A DNA stretch of 35,076 nucleotides from Planctomycetota bacterium (GCA_016190155.1 JACPRB010000306.1:1-35076); one strand, 5' to 3'. Positions 14,266 to 24,380 are shown, numbered from the stretch's first letter. The notes: generated by a model not told the origin, from the letters alone. Numbers and translations are program-made.

Positions 14266-17200
14266 TCACGGTTTCGACTGCGCCTCTCTCGCCTCCGCCA
14301 GCCAGCCCTCGACCCAGCTTCGGTAAACCCAATCCGGAGACGCCGCATTCAAGGACGCCTCGAGGTCCGCGATCGCCCCGACGAGATCCCCCTGCAGATG
14401 CTTCACGCGTCCTCGATTCCCGAGGGCCGCTTCGAGATTCGGCTGACGCAGCAGAGCTTGATCGTAGTCTTCCCTCGCCCCGGCCAAGTCCTCCATGTCC
14501 TGCTTCGCCAATCCTCGCTGGAAGTACGCCGCCGCCGAGTCCCCATCGAGCTCGATCGCCCGCGTGCAATCGGCGATGGCCTCCTGGTATTCCTTCCGCT
14601 CCTGACGCGCCAGCGCCCGCTGGATATAAGCGTTGACGTACCCCTTCCTGATTTCCAAAGCCCGCGTGCAATCCTCCAGCGCTCCGGCGAAGTCCTTGCG
14701 GTCGTGCCTGATCACGGCACGGCCGACGTACATCTCGGCACGGTTCGGATCCATGGCAACTGCGCGATCGTAATCCTCCACTGCGGCCTCTAAGTCGCCT
14801 CGCAGATACTTCGCATTTCCCCGCTCGGCGAATACTCTGGGATCGCTCGTTTTCAACGCGATCGCCTGATCCAGATCCGCAATCGCCCCCGCCGTATCCC
14901 CTTGTTGGCTCCTGACCACCCCCCGATAAGCGTACGCCATGCCGAAGCGAGGCCGGATCTCCACCGCCCGCGTGAAATCGGCCTTCGCCTCCGACAGATT
15001 CTTACGATACCACCGGATAAGCCCCCTCTGGTAGTAAGCCGCAGCGCAGCCGGGGTCCGCCTCGATCGCACGCTCGCCGTCGGCAATCGCGCCGCCCATG
15101 TCCCCCATGGCCTGCTTCGCTTCGGAACGGCGAATGTACGCCGGAGCGTACCCCTTGCGCGCCTCGCCCGCCCGCGTGTAATCCTCGATCGCCCCGGAGA
15201 AATCGCGCCGAGCGACCTTGGAATTGCCCCGCTCCAGATACGCCTCCGCGAAGTCCCCCTTGAGCTCGATGGCCCGATCCAGATCGGCCGCCGCTCCGGC
15301 GTGATCCCCGCGCGCGGCCCTGGCCGTCGCCCGAAGATAATAATCGTGCGCCTCCCGCGCGTCCCGCTCGATCGCCACGTCCAGCAGCGCAAGCGCGCGA
15401 CAGACGTCCGCGCGCGCCTCATCGAGTTCCCCGATCTCATGCCGACATCGCGCCCGGCCCAGAAAAGCCTCCCCCAGGTCCTTCCGGAACGCGATCGCGC
15501 GGTCGTACTCGGCGATCGCCCCCGTCCAATCGAACTCGTCCTGCTTGGCGCGCCCTCGTTCAAGACTCGCCTGCGCCTGCCGCGCGCGTTCCGCGCGGAT
15601 CTCCTCGGCCCGCTCGCGATCCGCCGCGCCCCCCTTGGAGTCGCCCAAGGCTCGCCCCCGCGCCTCATACGCCTCCGCGAAATCGCCCTGCAGCTCGATC
15701 GCGCGGCTGAAATCCGCGACCGCTCCAGCCAAGTCGCCTCGTTCGATCTTGGCCAAGCCGCGATCGTAGTGGACGTCGGCTCGCCCGTTCTCCAGTCGAA
15801 TCGCCCGATCGAAATCCGCGATCGCCCGATCGATCTCCTTGGACGCCGACCTCGCCCGACCACGTCCCACATAGGCCGCCGCCAGATCCTCCTGGAGCTC
15901 CAGAGCGCGGTCGAAATCGACCACGGCTCCGACCATGTCTCCCTGCTTCCGCTTCGCTTCTCCGCGCAAGCGATACGCCTCCGCCCACGAGCCGTCCCCT
16001 TCGATGGCTTGATCGAAATCGGCCACGGCTCCGACCGAATCGCCCAACTCCAGCCTCACCTTCCCCCGACCACGGTGAACGCGCGGGGACCGCTCGTTCA
16101 ATTCGACGGCCTCGTCGTAGTCGGCCAGAGCCCCGCCCAGGAAACCCAGGGCATATTCTGCCTCAGCCCGAACCGCGTAGCCTTCTCCGAAACCAGCATC
16201 GATCGACAACGCCTCGTCATACTCCGCGATCGCGCCGACAAAATCCCCTGCTTCAGCCTTGGTGCGTCCCTGCGCCACATGCAGTCTCTTCCTCACCTCC
16301 AGCCGCAGGCGTCGAACTTCCTCGCCGCCTTCGCTGAACTGAATCGCCAGATCCAGATCCGCCAGCGCCGCTTGAAGGTCGCCCAGGGACGAGCGCGCCT
16401 TCGCGCGGGCCACGTAGGCTTCCGTGAAACTCGCCCGCAGCTGAATGGCCTGGTCGAACTCCGCCAGCGCCCCGGCCATGTCGCCCGCCGCCTGCTTGGC
16501 CAATCCGCGTTCCAGAACCTCCCGGGCGCTGTTCGACGCCAACTCGTTCTTCACGCCGGCCAGACGCCCCTGGACCCATCCTCGCTCCGGCCAATCCGTC
16601 GGAGCGCGCCTCAAGGCCAGCTCGAAATCCGCGACGGCCCCGTTCAGGTCGCGCAGAGCCTGGCGGGCGATCCCTCGACGGTAATGAGCCTCGACGTAGT
16701 CGGTCCGGAGGTCGATGGCGCGGCTGAAAGACTCGATCGCCGCTTGAAGGTTGTTCTGATCCTGGTACGCCAGCCCGCAATGGTAGCGAGCCTCCGCGGA
16801 ACTCCCGTCGAGCTCCACGGACCGCTCCATATCGGCGACGGCCCCCGCCACGTCCCCGACCGCGTGCTTCGCCCGCCCGCGGTCGAGATAAACGGCCGGA
16901 TCATCTTGCTTGAGCTCGATCGCACGATCGTAGTCGACGATCGCGCCCTTCGGATCCCCGGAGATCTGCCGGATCCGGCCCCGTTCGGCATGAAGCGCCG
17001 CGTCGCCCTCCCGCAGTTCCAGGGCGCGGTCATAAGCCGCCATCGCTCCCGCCATGTCGCCGTTCGCGCATTTGGAGCGGGCTTGTGTCGCGTAACTCAC
17101 CCAGTCATCCTTGATCGGACCCGGCACGGCGAACGTCTTCCTGGGCGAGGGCGCCTTAGACCGTCCATCGTTGGACACCACGAAGGCGATTGACGCCAGG

Positions 17201-18474
17201 AGCAGCATCATGCCGGCTCCGGCCGCCATCCAGAGCGCCTGTCTCGACTTCCTCGCGGCGCCTTTCCCTTTCGAGCGGGACGCGGCCTCGGCCGCCTGGA
17301 CGTACCCATCAAGTTCCTCGGCCAGCGCCGTCGCGCTCTCCTGTCTGCCTTTCGGCTTCTTCTCCAAGGCTCTCAGGCAGATGTCGTTCAGCGCCCGGTC
17401 CACGTGTCGATTGACTTTCCTCGGCGGACGGGGGGAATCATTGAGGATCGCGCGGAACATCTCGGCGAGATTCCGGCCTTGATGGGGCGGCTGCCCGACG
17501 AGCATCTCGTATAGGATGACGCCCAACGCATAGACGTCGGTGCGGGGGGAGATCAGATCCGAGGCCCCCCGGACCTGCTCAGGCGCCATGTACAGCGGCG
17601 TTCCCACCTTGGCGCCGGTCTTCGTCAGAACTTCGGCCGACTGATCCAGGTACGCCAACCCGAAATCCCCAACCTTCGGGACGCCTTTCGCGGTGACGAG
17701 GATGTTCGCCGGCTTGAGGTCGCGGTGGATCACCCCGCGTTCATGCGCGACGCCCACGCCTCGCGCCACCTGTCCCACCAGCAGGGACGCCTCACGCGGG
17801 TGGAATTGCTTCTCCGTCAGGAGGTCGTTCAACGAACGACCTTGAACGAGTTCCATCACCAAGAAGGTGCGTCCGCCCACCTGTCCCAGGTCGTACAGGG
17901 AGATGAGATTGGGGTGGGAGAGTCCGGCCAGGACGTGCGCTTCGCGCTGGAACCGCTGGCGGCTCGACGGCTTGAGCGCGAATGCAACGCTCATGACTTT
18001 GATCGCGACGAACCTCTCCAGCAACGGGTCCCACGCCCGATACACCGTCGACTGCCCGCCGTCTCCGATCTTCTCGCGAATCTCGTAGCGGTCGAGCTTC
18101 GGAGGGATGTCCGCCGGAGGCGTCACGGGGGCCGGGGTCGCCTGACGGTCCTGCAGGAGGCGGGTCAGGTTCTCGATCTGCTGCGGCGAGAGGCCATCCT
18201 TGCGCGCCAGCAAGTGGCCGAGTCCCGGCAGAGGCGAGACCCCCTGTTTGGAGAGGCGAGCGATCGCCGCCAGGCATTCGTCCACCTGCTCGCGGCTGCA
18301 GATGCCTTGAGACACGACGAGTTCCGCCAGGGAGGCGTCCTCGTCCGGAACCCGAGAATCCCTTCGCTGCGGCTGCACGTCGACTTCAATTGTACCTGAT
18401 CTGCCGTGTCCGAAAAGCCTGTCGACTACTTCCTGAACGGTTCCGGACGGGAGGCCCCGTGCTTCGCCCGGCAT
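14266..18474 (-). CDS. Large Ser/Thr protein kinase with TM segment and extended TPR array (1402 aa)
   Basis: Kinase: LDRYEIREKIGDGGQSTVYRAWD...VAIKVM...VIHRDLKPANILV...VGDFGLAYL...GTPLYMAPEQ; TM ALWMAAGAGMMLLLASIAFVVS; then more than 20 units of xxxRGxAKxxxGDxxGAxADxDxAIEL to the end. Confidence 0.95.
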   Translation of the reverse strand: MPGEARGLPSGTVQEVVDRLFGHGRSGTIEVDVQPQRRDSRVPDEDASLAELVVSQGICSREQVDECLAAIARLSKQGVSPLPGLGHLLARKDGLSPQQIENLTRLLQDRQATPAPVTPPADIPPKLDRYEIREKIGDGGQSTVYRAWDPLLERFVAIKVMSVAFALKPSSRQRFQREAHVLAGLSHPNLISLYDLGQVGGRTFLVMELVQGRSLNDLLTEKQFHPREASLLVGQVARGVGVAHERGVIHRDLKPANILVTAKGVPKVGDFGLAYLDQSAEVLTKTGAKVGTPLYMAPEQVRGASDLISPRTDVYALGVILYEMLVGQPPHQGRNLAEMFRAILNDSPRPPRKVNRHVDRALNDICLRALEKKPKGRQESATALAEELDGYVQAAEAASRSKGKGAARKSRQALWMAAGAGMMLLLASIAFVVSNDGRSKAPSPRKTFAVPGPIKDDWVSYATQARSKCANGDMAGAMAAYDRALELREGDAALHAERGRIRQISGDPKGAIVDYDRAIELKQDDPAVYLDRGRAKHAVGDVAGAVADMERSVELDGSSAEARYHCGLAYQDQNNLQAAIESFSRAIDLRTDYVEAHYRRGIARQALRDLNGAVADFELALRRAPTDWPERGWVQGRLAGVKNELASNSAREVLERGLAKQAAGDMAGALAEFDQAIQLRASFTEAYVARAKARSSLGDLQAALADLDLAIQFSEGGEEVRRLRLEVRKRLHVAQGRTKAEAGDFVGAIAEYDEALSIDAGFGEGYAVRAEAEYALGFLGGALADYDEAVELNERSPRVHRGRGKVRLELGDSVGAVADFDQAIEGDGSWAEAYRLRGEAKRKQGDMVGAVVDFDRALELQEDLAAAYVGRGRARSASKEIDRAIADFDRAIRLENGRADVHYDRGLAKIERGDLAGAVADFSRAIELQGDFAEAYEARGRALGDSKGGAADRERAEEIRAERARQAQASLERGRAKQDEFDWTGAIAEYDRAIAFRKDLGEAFLGRARCRHEIGELDEARADVCRALALLDVAIERDAREAHDYYLRATARAARGDHAGAAADLDRAIELKGDFAEAYLERGNSKVARRDFSGAIEDYTRAGEARKGYAPAYIRRSEAKQAMGDMGGAIADGERAIEADPGCAAAYYQRGLIRWYRKNLSEAKADFTRAVEIRPRFGMAYAYRGVVRSQQGDTAGAIADLDQAIALKTSDPRVFAERGNAKYLRGDLEAAVEDYDRAVAMDPNRAEMYVGRAVIRHDRKDFAGALEDCTRALEIRKGYVNAYIQRALARQERKEYQEAIADCTRAIELDGDSAAAYFQRGLAKQDMEDLAGAREDYDQALLRQPNLEAALGNRGRVKHLQGDLVGAIADLEASLNAASPDWVYRSWVEGWLAEAREAQSKP

Positions 18475-19055
18475 TCCCGTTGAAGGGTCTGCATCGCCGG
18501 CCAGAAGTCCGCCCCGTCCGCCCGCTGAAGCTGCTCAAGCCGCTCGGGCGGCACGCAGCGATGCCGGCGCGCATGGATCGTGGCTCGCTTGAGCACGGCC
18601 TCACGAAAGGAAGGGATCAGCGCCTCGAAAGCCTCTCGACGGCGGGCGGGATCCAGGGCGCGAATCCGCTCCAGTTCGCTCGGCCGATCCCGCCGCGCCC
18701 AGTTGAAGAAGAGTTCGCGCGGGAACGCCTTCCTCGCGGGAGGACCGAGATGCCGGAAGAACCCCTGCGCCAGTTCGGCGTACTGCCTGCGTTCGTCGGG
18801 ACTCAGCTTCTCCATGCGTTGACGGATCTGCCGGCGCGTCTCTTCCGGCAGCTCCCGCCAACGTCGGGCGTTCTCCGACAGACGCTGGCGCTCTTCCGGC
18901 GCCAGGCTCTTGAGGGCCTCCAGGCGCTCCCGCAGGACCTTCTTGCGCTCCGGCGTGAGATTCTTGAACCATTCCAGTTTGGCTCGATCCGGCTGCGCTT
19001 CCTGCACCGCAGGGAGCGTCAAGGCCGCCGCCACCCATATCGCCGCGATGGTCAT
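18426..19055 (-). CDS. Secreted Arg/Glu-rich helical protein with LTPEE/LSPDERR-type repeats (DUF3106-like)
   Basis: Signal MTIAAIWVAAALTLPAVQ; LTPERKKVLRERLEALKSLAPEERQRLSENARRWRELPEETRRQI. Confidence 0.6.
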   Translation of the reverse strand: MTIAAIWVAAALTLPAVQEAQPDRAKLEWFKNLTPERKKVLRERLEALKSLAPEERQRLSENARRWRELPEETRRQIRQRMEKLSPDERRQYAELAQGFFRHLGPPARKAFPRELFFNWARRDRPSELERIRALDPARRREAFEALIPSFREAVLKRATIHARRHRCVPPERLEQLQRADGADFWPAMQTLQRECRAKHGASRPEPFRK

Positions 19056-19056
19056 C

Positions 19057-19548
19057 CTAGTGTCCGTCGAATGGATCTTGCCCTTCGCTCAGACGATCCG
19101 CCGCCACCAATTCCAAGGCCCCGATCAACTCCATCTCCTCGATCCACTCGCGGCGGTCCTCCCGCGTCAACTCCAGGAACAGATCCCGATCCTCGGGAGT
19201 CATCCGATCGATTTCTTGGCGCACGACGGGGTCCGCCCCTTCGGGAGCCGCCGGGTGTCCCATCAGCACGCCCACGGTGATCACGACGGCCGCCGCGGCC
19301 GCCAACGGAGCCGCCACGCGAAAGACACGTGCCAGCGGACCGCGCACCCTCCGGCGGACGCGCCCCAGGATGTCCGCCTCGATGGGTGGATAATGCAGCA
19401 GGAGCTCCCACGTCTCTTTGAGCGGTGCCTGCTCTCGCCGACATCCGGAACAAGCCTCGAGGTGATCCCGCACCGGTACCGCCAGGTCGGGCCCCAAGCG
19501 CCGATCCAGATACTCCGGCAGCAGATCCAGAATGCGTTTGCAATCCAT
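19057..19548 (-). CDS. Zinc-finger anti-sigma factor (zf-HC2 type), membrane anchored
   Basis: MDCKRILDLLPEYLDRRLGPDLAVPVRDHLEACSGCRRE (HxxxCxxC) followed by one TM segment. Confidence 0.8.
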   Translation of the reverse strand: MDCKRILDLLPEYLDRRLGPDLAVPVRDHLEACSGCRREQAPLKETWELLLHYPPIEADILGRVRRRVRGPLARVFRVAAPLAAAAAVVITVGVLMGHPAAPEGADPVVRQEIDRMTPEDRDLFLELTREDRREWIEEMELIGALELVAADRLSEGQDPFDGH

Positions 19549-19630
19549 GCTCAAGGGTGTAACACGCGGGATCGTGGAAAGTTGCGGACCTTTCTTAGCG
19601 GCTTGTGGCTGGCTTAAGGCTTACGGCTGA

Positions 19631-20152
19631 TTATTCGACGGTGGTCTTCAGATGCTCGACCGCCTGCTCCAACGATACTCGCTGGCCTCCGGAGAGGTTC
19701 TTGGAAACGCGTTCCATCTCCTGAATGGCCATGAGCACGTGGGAGCGCCGCCGCAGCAAGTTCACCCGCAGATCGTCGAACGCCTGGGCGACTTCCTTGA
19801 GGTAGTCCCCGCGCCGCAGCTGGACGGGCGTCTCAAGGTCGTTGTTCCGCAACCGCCGAAGCGATCGTTCGATGCTGAACGCGGCGCCGGCCACGCGATG
19901 CGTCTTCCGAAGCGTGACCACTCCCATCAGGAAACAAAAGAGGAGGAAGAACACGCCGATGCCGATCATGAACTGCACCATGATCGATCCCGTTTCCGGC
20001 ACGAGCAAATAGCTGGCGCAGTAGTAGGCCCAGCCGAAGAGCGCGATCACGATCACGGCCGCCCACGCCCAGAGGTGGGCATAGGACAGCTGAAAGGGCA
20101 AATCGATCACGAAATTGCGCCGCCGAACCTGCGACGTCTGCGTCATAGCCAT
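19631..20152 (-). CDS. Membrane protein with two TM helices and a HAMP-like region
   Basis: LWAWAAVIVIALFGWAYYCASYLLV, MVQFMIGIGVFFLLFCFLMGVVTLRKTHRVAGAAFSIERSLRRLRNNDLETPVQLRRGDYLKEVAQAFDDL. Confidence 0.6.
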   Translation of the reverse strand: MAMTQTSQVRRRNFVIDLPFQLSYAHLWAWAAVIVIALFGWAYYCASYLLVPETGSIMVQFMIGIGVFFLLFCFLMGVVTLRKTHRVAGAAFSIERSLRRLRNNDLETPVQLRRGDYLKEVAQAFDDLRVNLLRRRSHVLMAIQEMERVSKNLSGGQRVSLEQAVEHLKTTVE

Positions 20153-20328
20153 GGTCGACCTCAATCTCGCTCTAGCTAACTAATCCTTCTCCCCGTCCCA
20201 CAGTTTTAATTTATAACTCGAGACCGTGCGCGGATTCAACCGTGGCGAAGGCACGAACCCTCCTTCGCCGTCGCCCCCATCACCAAGCCCCTGGGAAGGT
20301 ACGGAGGGTAAACCGTCGAACGGAACGA

Positions 20329-21651
20329 TCACGCCCGCGTCAGGAAGTAGATCGTATCGAGCCTGATCTTCTTCGCCGCCGCCACCACCTCGGCCGTCGA
20401 AACAGCCTTGGTGCGCTCGATCATCTCGGCCCCCGGCATGACCCGGCCGTGCCAAAGCATCTCGTGCAGCACCCCGATCTTCCCAGTCGGGCTGTCATCA
20501 CGCGATCGAACACGATCGACCAACGAGGCGCGCGTCTTCTCCATCTCCTCGTCGCTGATCCGTCCCGCCTGCACCGCCGCCAGTTCCTCCCGAATCGTGC
20601 GCAACGCGTCGGCATACTTGGCGAAATCGATGCCGGCCGTAATGAACAGCACCCCCTTGGCCAAATCGATCCACGAATGCACCGAGTACGCCAGGTTGTC
20701 GCGTTCCCGCACGTTCACGAAGAGCTTCGAGTGCGCGAAGCCCCCCAGGATGCCGTTGGCCATGCTCAAGGCGAAGATCTCGTCGTCGCTCCACCGTATC
20801 CCCGTACGCGCCCCGATCACGAGATTGCCCTGTTCCACATCCATCTTCTCCACGATCTCGCGAGGGACGGCCGGAGCCGCGCGATCCGTCGTCGGCGGCG
20901 GCATCGATACCTCTCCCCGGCGCAGCTTCCCGAACGCGCCGCGGACCATCGAGGCGATCTTCTGGGGCGCCACGTCGCCCACCACGAACACGTCGATGGG
21001 CGCCGCTCGCAAGATCCGCAGGTGCATCTCTCGCAGGCTCGCCGGGTCGAGGCGCGGCAGATCCTCGATTCGTCCGTACTCGTAAATATGGTAGGGCTCG
21101 TTCTTGCACATCTCCCGAAGGCAACGCTCGTAGGCGTAGGAAGCGCGGTCGTTGATGAGCCCCTCGATGAGGCGCTTGAGGTTCTCCTTCTCCTGCGCCA
21201 CGACTTCAGGCGGGAAGACGCCTTTCCGGAGCACGGGCTCGCTGATGACTCGTCCCAGAAACTCGATCGCCCGCCGCAGCGCGCCGATGTTGCGCGGCGT
21301 GTAGCGATCGTTCACCACATCCAGGGAAAACGACGTCACCTGCTGCTCGCCCATCTTGAAGACGTCCGCGCCGAACGAGGCGCCGTACAGATCCTCGAGA
21401 AAGGTCGTAATCGCGCGCATCGTGGGCGTCCGACGGCAACCGCGCCGCAAGAGGTGCGGCAGGAGCGCGATCCGCGTCACGTCGGCGCCCAACGGCTCGT
21501 GGATGAACACCCGCAGGAAGACCGTCTTGAACTTCGTGGTGGGATGCACGAAGAGCCGCACCCCCTCCGCCAGCTCGCACTTCTCGAAATCGACGACGCG
21601 TTCAAACTCTACGCGTGACTTCGTCGGACGCACCCCGGACGCCTTCGGCAT
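20329..21651 (-). CDS. M16-family peptidase-like protein without HxxEH (YmfF/YfmF-like)
   Basis: EGVRLFVHPTTKFKTVFLRVFIHEPLGADVTRIALLPHLLRRGCRRTPTMRAITTFLEDLYGASFGADVFKMGEQQVTSFSLDVVNDRY...; the active-site position reads LLPHLLRRG rather than HxxEH. Start overlaps the mutL stop (TGATG). Confidence 0.8.
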   Translation of the reverse strand: MPKASGVRPTKSRVEFERVVDFEKCELAEGVRLFVHPTTKFKTVFLRVFIHEPLGADVTRIALLPHLLRRGCRRTPTMRAITTFLEDLYGASFGADVFKMGEQQVTSFSLDVVNDRYTPRNIGALRRAIEFLGRVISEPVLRKGVFPPEVVAQEKENLKRLIEGLINDRASYAYERCLREMCKNEPYHIYEYGRIEDLPRLDPASLREMHLRILRAAPIDVFVVGDVAPQKIASMVRGAFGKLRRGEVSMPPPTTDRAAPAVPREIVEKMDVEQGNLVIGARTGIRWSDDEIFALSMANGILGGFAHSKLFVNVRERDNLAYSVHSWIDLAKGVLFITAGIDFAKYADALRTIREELAAVQAGRISDEEMEKTRASLVDRVRSRDDSPTGKIGVLHEMLWHGRVMPGAEMIERTKAVSTAEVVAAAKKIRLDTIYFLTRA

Positions 21652-23369
21652 CACGCCCCCTTCCGCTTGAAGAACCGCTCCAGATCCTCCAGGGTCAGTT
21701 TGATCGCCGTCGGCCGCCCGTGGGCGCACGTCGCGGAATACTCCAGATCCCGCGCGTCCGCCAGCAGCCTCCCGATCTCCTCGGCCCCCAGCCGCCGCCC
21801 GAACTTGATCGCCGCCCGACAGGCGAGGAACTCCAGGGCCTCCTCGACGAACGGCGCCGCCCGGCCCGCCTTCGCCTCGCTCTCTCCGTGCTCGCGCGCC
21901 GCTTCCAGGAAGTCCCTTACGAGACTCCTCGGGTCGACGTCCGACACCAGCGCGGGCACCGCGCGGACGGCGACCGAGGCCGGCCCGAACTCCTCGATCT
22001 CGACCCCCAGCGACGCCAAGAGCTCCCGATGCTGATCCAGGCGGAGCCGATCGCGATCCGAGACCTCCAGCACCGCCGGCAACAGCAGCCGCTGCCGGGG
22101 GACCTCGCTGGAGCGGTATTGCCGCCGCAGCTCCTCCAGGAGCGCCCGCTCGTGCAACGCGTGCTGATCGATGATTCGAAGGCCGTCCTCGACCTCCTCG
22201 ACGATGTACCGGTCGTGCACCTGGAAGCACCGCCGTCCCGTCGCCACCAGCGGCGCGACCGCCGCGGAAGTCGCCGGCGCGGCCGGCCCGCCCGCGAAGA
22301 ACTCCACGATTTCGCGGTGCGCCGGCAGAAGCGGAGTCCCGCCGCCCGGCGCTTCTTCAGGCGCGATTCGAGGCGCGAGTTCGCTCTCCATCAAACGCGC
22401 CCGCAGCGCGCCCAGGATCAGATCGTGGATCTTCCAGACCGAGCGGAACCGCACCTCGATCTTCGTCGGATGCACGTTCACGTCGACCTCGCTCGGCGGG
22501 ACGTCGAGGAACAGGAACGCGATCGGAAAACGCCCGTGCGGCAGCATCTCGCGGTAGGCCTCATTGACCGCCCGCGTCAGGACGCGATCGCGGATGAACC
22601 GGCCGTTGAGGAAGACGAACTGCGTCCGCAGCGACAGGCGAGCGAACTTCGGCGGCGCGAGGTACGCCGTGAACACGACCGAAGAATCCTCCAGCCGCGC
22701 CTCGATCAGCGATTCCATCAGTTCTCGATCGAAGAGCGCGCCCACGCGCTCCCGGACGCCGGACGCGGGCGGCAGCGTTCGCCGGACGGCGCCGTCGCTC
22801 TTGAGCTCGAAGCGGACCTTCGGATGCGCCAGCGCGAAACGGTCGATCGCCTCCTCCACGTGCTCCAGCTCGACCTCGGGGGCGCGCAGGAACTTGCGGC
22901 GCGCGGGGATGGCGAAAAACAGATTCCGCACCTCGACGGTGGTGCCCTCCGGATGCGCCGCCGGAGAGACCTCGCCCGGTTTCCCGCCCTCCATCGTGAT
23001 CTCCGCGCCTTCCGCCGCTCCGCGCGGGCGGCTCACCACGCGGGCCCGCGCCACCGCCCCGATCGAAGCCAGCGCCTCACCGCGGAAGCCGAACGTCCGA
23101 ATCCGGAACAGATCATCCGCGCAGGCCAACTTGCTCGTCGCATGCGGCGCGAACGCCTCCGGAAGATCCTCCGCGGCGATCCCGCCCCCGTCGTCGGTGA
23201 CGCGGACCAACCGCCGTCCCCCCTCCTCCACCTCGACGACGACGCGGCCGGCCCCCGCGTCGAGCGCGTTCTCGATCAGTTCCTTGACGACGGACGCCGG
23301 GCGCTCGATCACTTCCCCCGCGGCGATCTTGTTGACCACGTCCGGCGGCAACACGCGGATGGCGCCCAT
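21651..23369 (-). CDS. mutL: DNA mismatch repair protein MutL (endonuclease-type)
   Basis: IRVLPPDVVNKIAAGEVIERPASVVKELIENALDAGA; GFRGEALASIG; C-terminal metal-binding motif DQHALHERALLEE. Confidence 0.96.
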   Translation of the reverse strand: MGAIRVLPPDVVNKIAAGEVIERPASVVKELIENALDAGAGRVVVEVEEGGRRLVRVTDDGGGIAAEDLPEAFAPHATSKLACADDLFRIRTFGFRGEALASIGAVARARVVSRPRGAAEGAEITMEGGKPGEVSPAAHPEGTTVEVRNLFFAIPARRKFLRAPEVELEHVEEAIDRFALAHPKVRFELKSDGAVRRTLPPASGVRERVGALFDRELMESLIEARLEDSSVVFTAYLAPPKFARLSLRTQFVFLNGRFIRDRVLTRAVNEAYREMLPHGRFPIAFLFLDVPPSEVDVNVHPTKIEVRFRSVWKIHDLILGALRARLMESELAPRIAPEEAPGGGTPLLPAHREIVEFFAGGPAAPATSAAVAPLVATGRRCFQVHDRYIVEEVEDGLRIIDQHALHERALLEELRRQYRSSEVPRQRLLLPAVLEVSDRDRLRLDQHRELLASLGVEIEEFGPASVAVRAVPALVSDVDPRSLVRDFLEAAREHGESEAKAGRAAPFVEEALEFLACRAAIKFGRRLGAEEIGRLLADARDLEYSATCAHGRPTAIKLTLEDLERFFKRKGA

Positions 23370-23443
23370 GGCGTCACAACATAGCACGGCGCCCGCGGGA
23401 AGTCACACCCCGGCGAGGGACACCCGAGTCCAGTTCGACAGTG

Positions 23444-23471
23444 GAACGCGCGAACGGGTGAGCGGGCGAAC
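23444..23471. repeat. Short octamer-period array (GAACGNGN), 4 units
   Basis: GAAC/GAGC at 23444, 23452, 23460, 23468, exactly 8 bp apart. Confidence 0.6.
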
Positions 23472-24380
23472 CTACTGGATGACCCGCACCACCTTGCCTT
23501 CCCGCGTCAATACCTGGATGCGATGGTTGCCCCCGTCGGCGACGACGAGGTTGCCGTCCGGATCGAACGCGAGATCCTCCGGATCGTCGAAGCGACCCGG
23601 CTCCTTCCCCTCGCCGCCGATCGTGGAGAGAGGGCGTCCTTCGAGATCGAAAACCTCGATCTTGCTTCCGCGCTTGTCGGTGACGAAGAGTTTCCCGTCC
23701 GGCGAGACGATCGCGAAATCGGGCTCGCGCACCACGCCGTCCCCGAAGCGAAATCGGAGCCGCCCCTCCTTGTCGTAGCATCCGACGTAGCCGTCCTTGC
23801 TGAACGTGACGTACACCCGATCCGCGGTGACGCATATCCCCTCCGGATCGTGCTCGACCTTGAACATGCGCAGGTACCGCCCGTCGCCGCCGAAGACCAT
23901 GATCCGGCGGTGATCCTCGTCGGTCGCGTACAAATCGCCGTTCGCGTCGCGCGCCAATCCTTCGGGATCCTCGAATTCGCCCTCGCCGTGACCACGCCTG
24001 CTGATCACGCGCACGGGCTTGACCCCTCTCCCTTCGATGCGGATCTCGATGAGATTGTGGTCCCCGATGATGACCAGGTGCCGCGGCTCGACGACGACCA
24101 TGCTGTCTCCGGCCGTCAGGCGGGGGATCCCGTCGAGGGTCTTCGCCTGCGCCAGCACCGCGCCGGTCTTGTCCAGCATGAAGAACGTGCTGGAGTCCTC
24201 GTCGGCGACGTAGAGGTTCCCTTCGGAGTCCACGGCGAGTCCCTCAGGGTCCTGGAACCGGCCGTGCCACGGCTCTCCACCCGATCGCCACCACCGCTTG
24301 ATGGGCTTGCGGGCGAAGACCCCCGCCGCGGCGATGCCCAGGAGCAGCACCACCGCGCCGATCCACACGAGTTTGCGCAT
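23472..24380 (-). CDS. NHL-repeat beta-propeller protein with N-terminal anchor
   Basis: RFQDPEGLAVDSEGNLYVADEDSS, EFEDPEGLARDANGDLYATDEDHRR, RFDDPEDLAFDPDGNLVVADGGNHRIQV. Confidence 0.85.
   Translation of the reverse strand: MRKLVWIGAVVLLLGIAAAGVFARKPIKRWWRSGGEPWHGRFQDPEGLAVDSEGNLYVADEDSSTFFMLDKTGAVLAQAKTLDGIPRLTAGDSMVVVEPRHLVIIGDHNLIEIRIEGRGVKPVRVISRRGHGEGEFEDPEGLARDANGDLYATDEDHRRIMVFGGDGRYLRMFKVEHDPEGICVTADRVYVTFSKDGYVGCYDKEGRLRFRFGDGVVREPDFAIVSPDGKLFVTDKRGSKIEVFDLEGRPLSTIGGEGKEPGRFDDPEDLAFDPDGNLVVADGGNHRIQVLTREGKVVRVIQ

Noticed and set aside
14902-17193. 763-aa + strand ORF
   Set aside because: Antisense shadow of the TPR repeats; no recognisable domain and explained by the minus-strand gene.
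20242-23384. Long + strand ORFs (458 and 589 aa)
   Set aside because: Antisense to the M16-like and mutL genes, which have clear homology.
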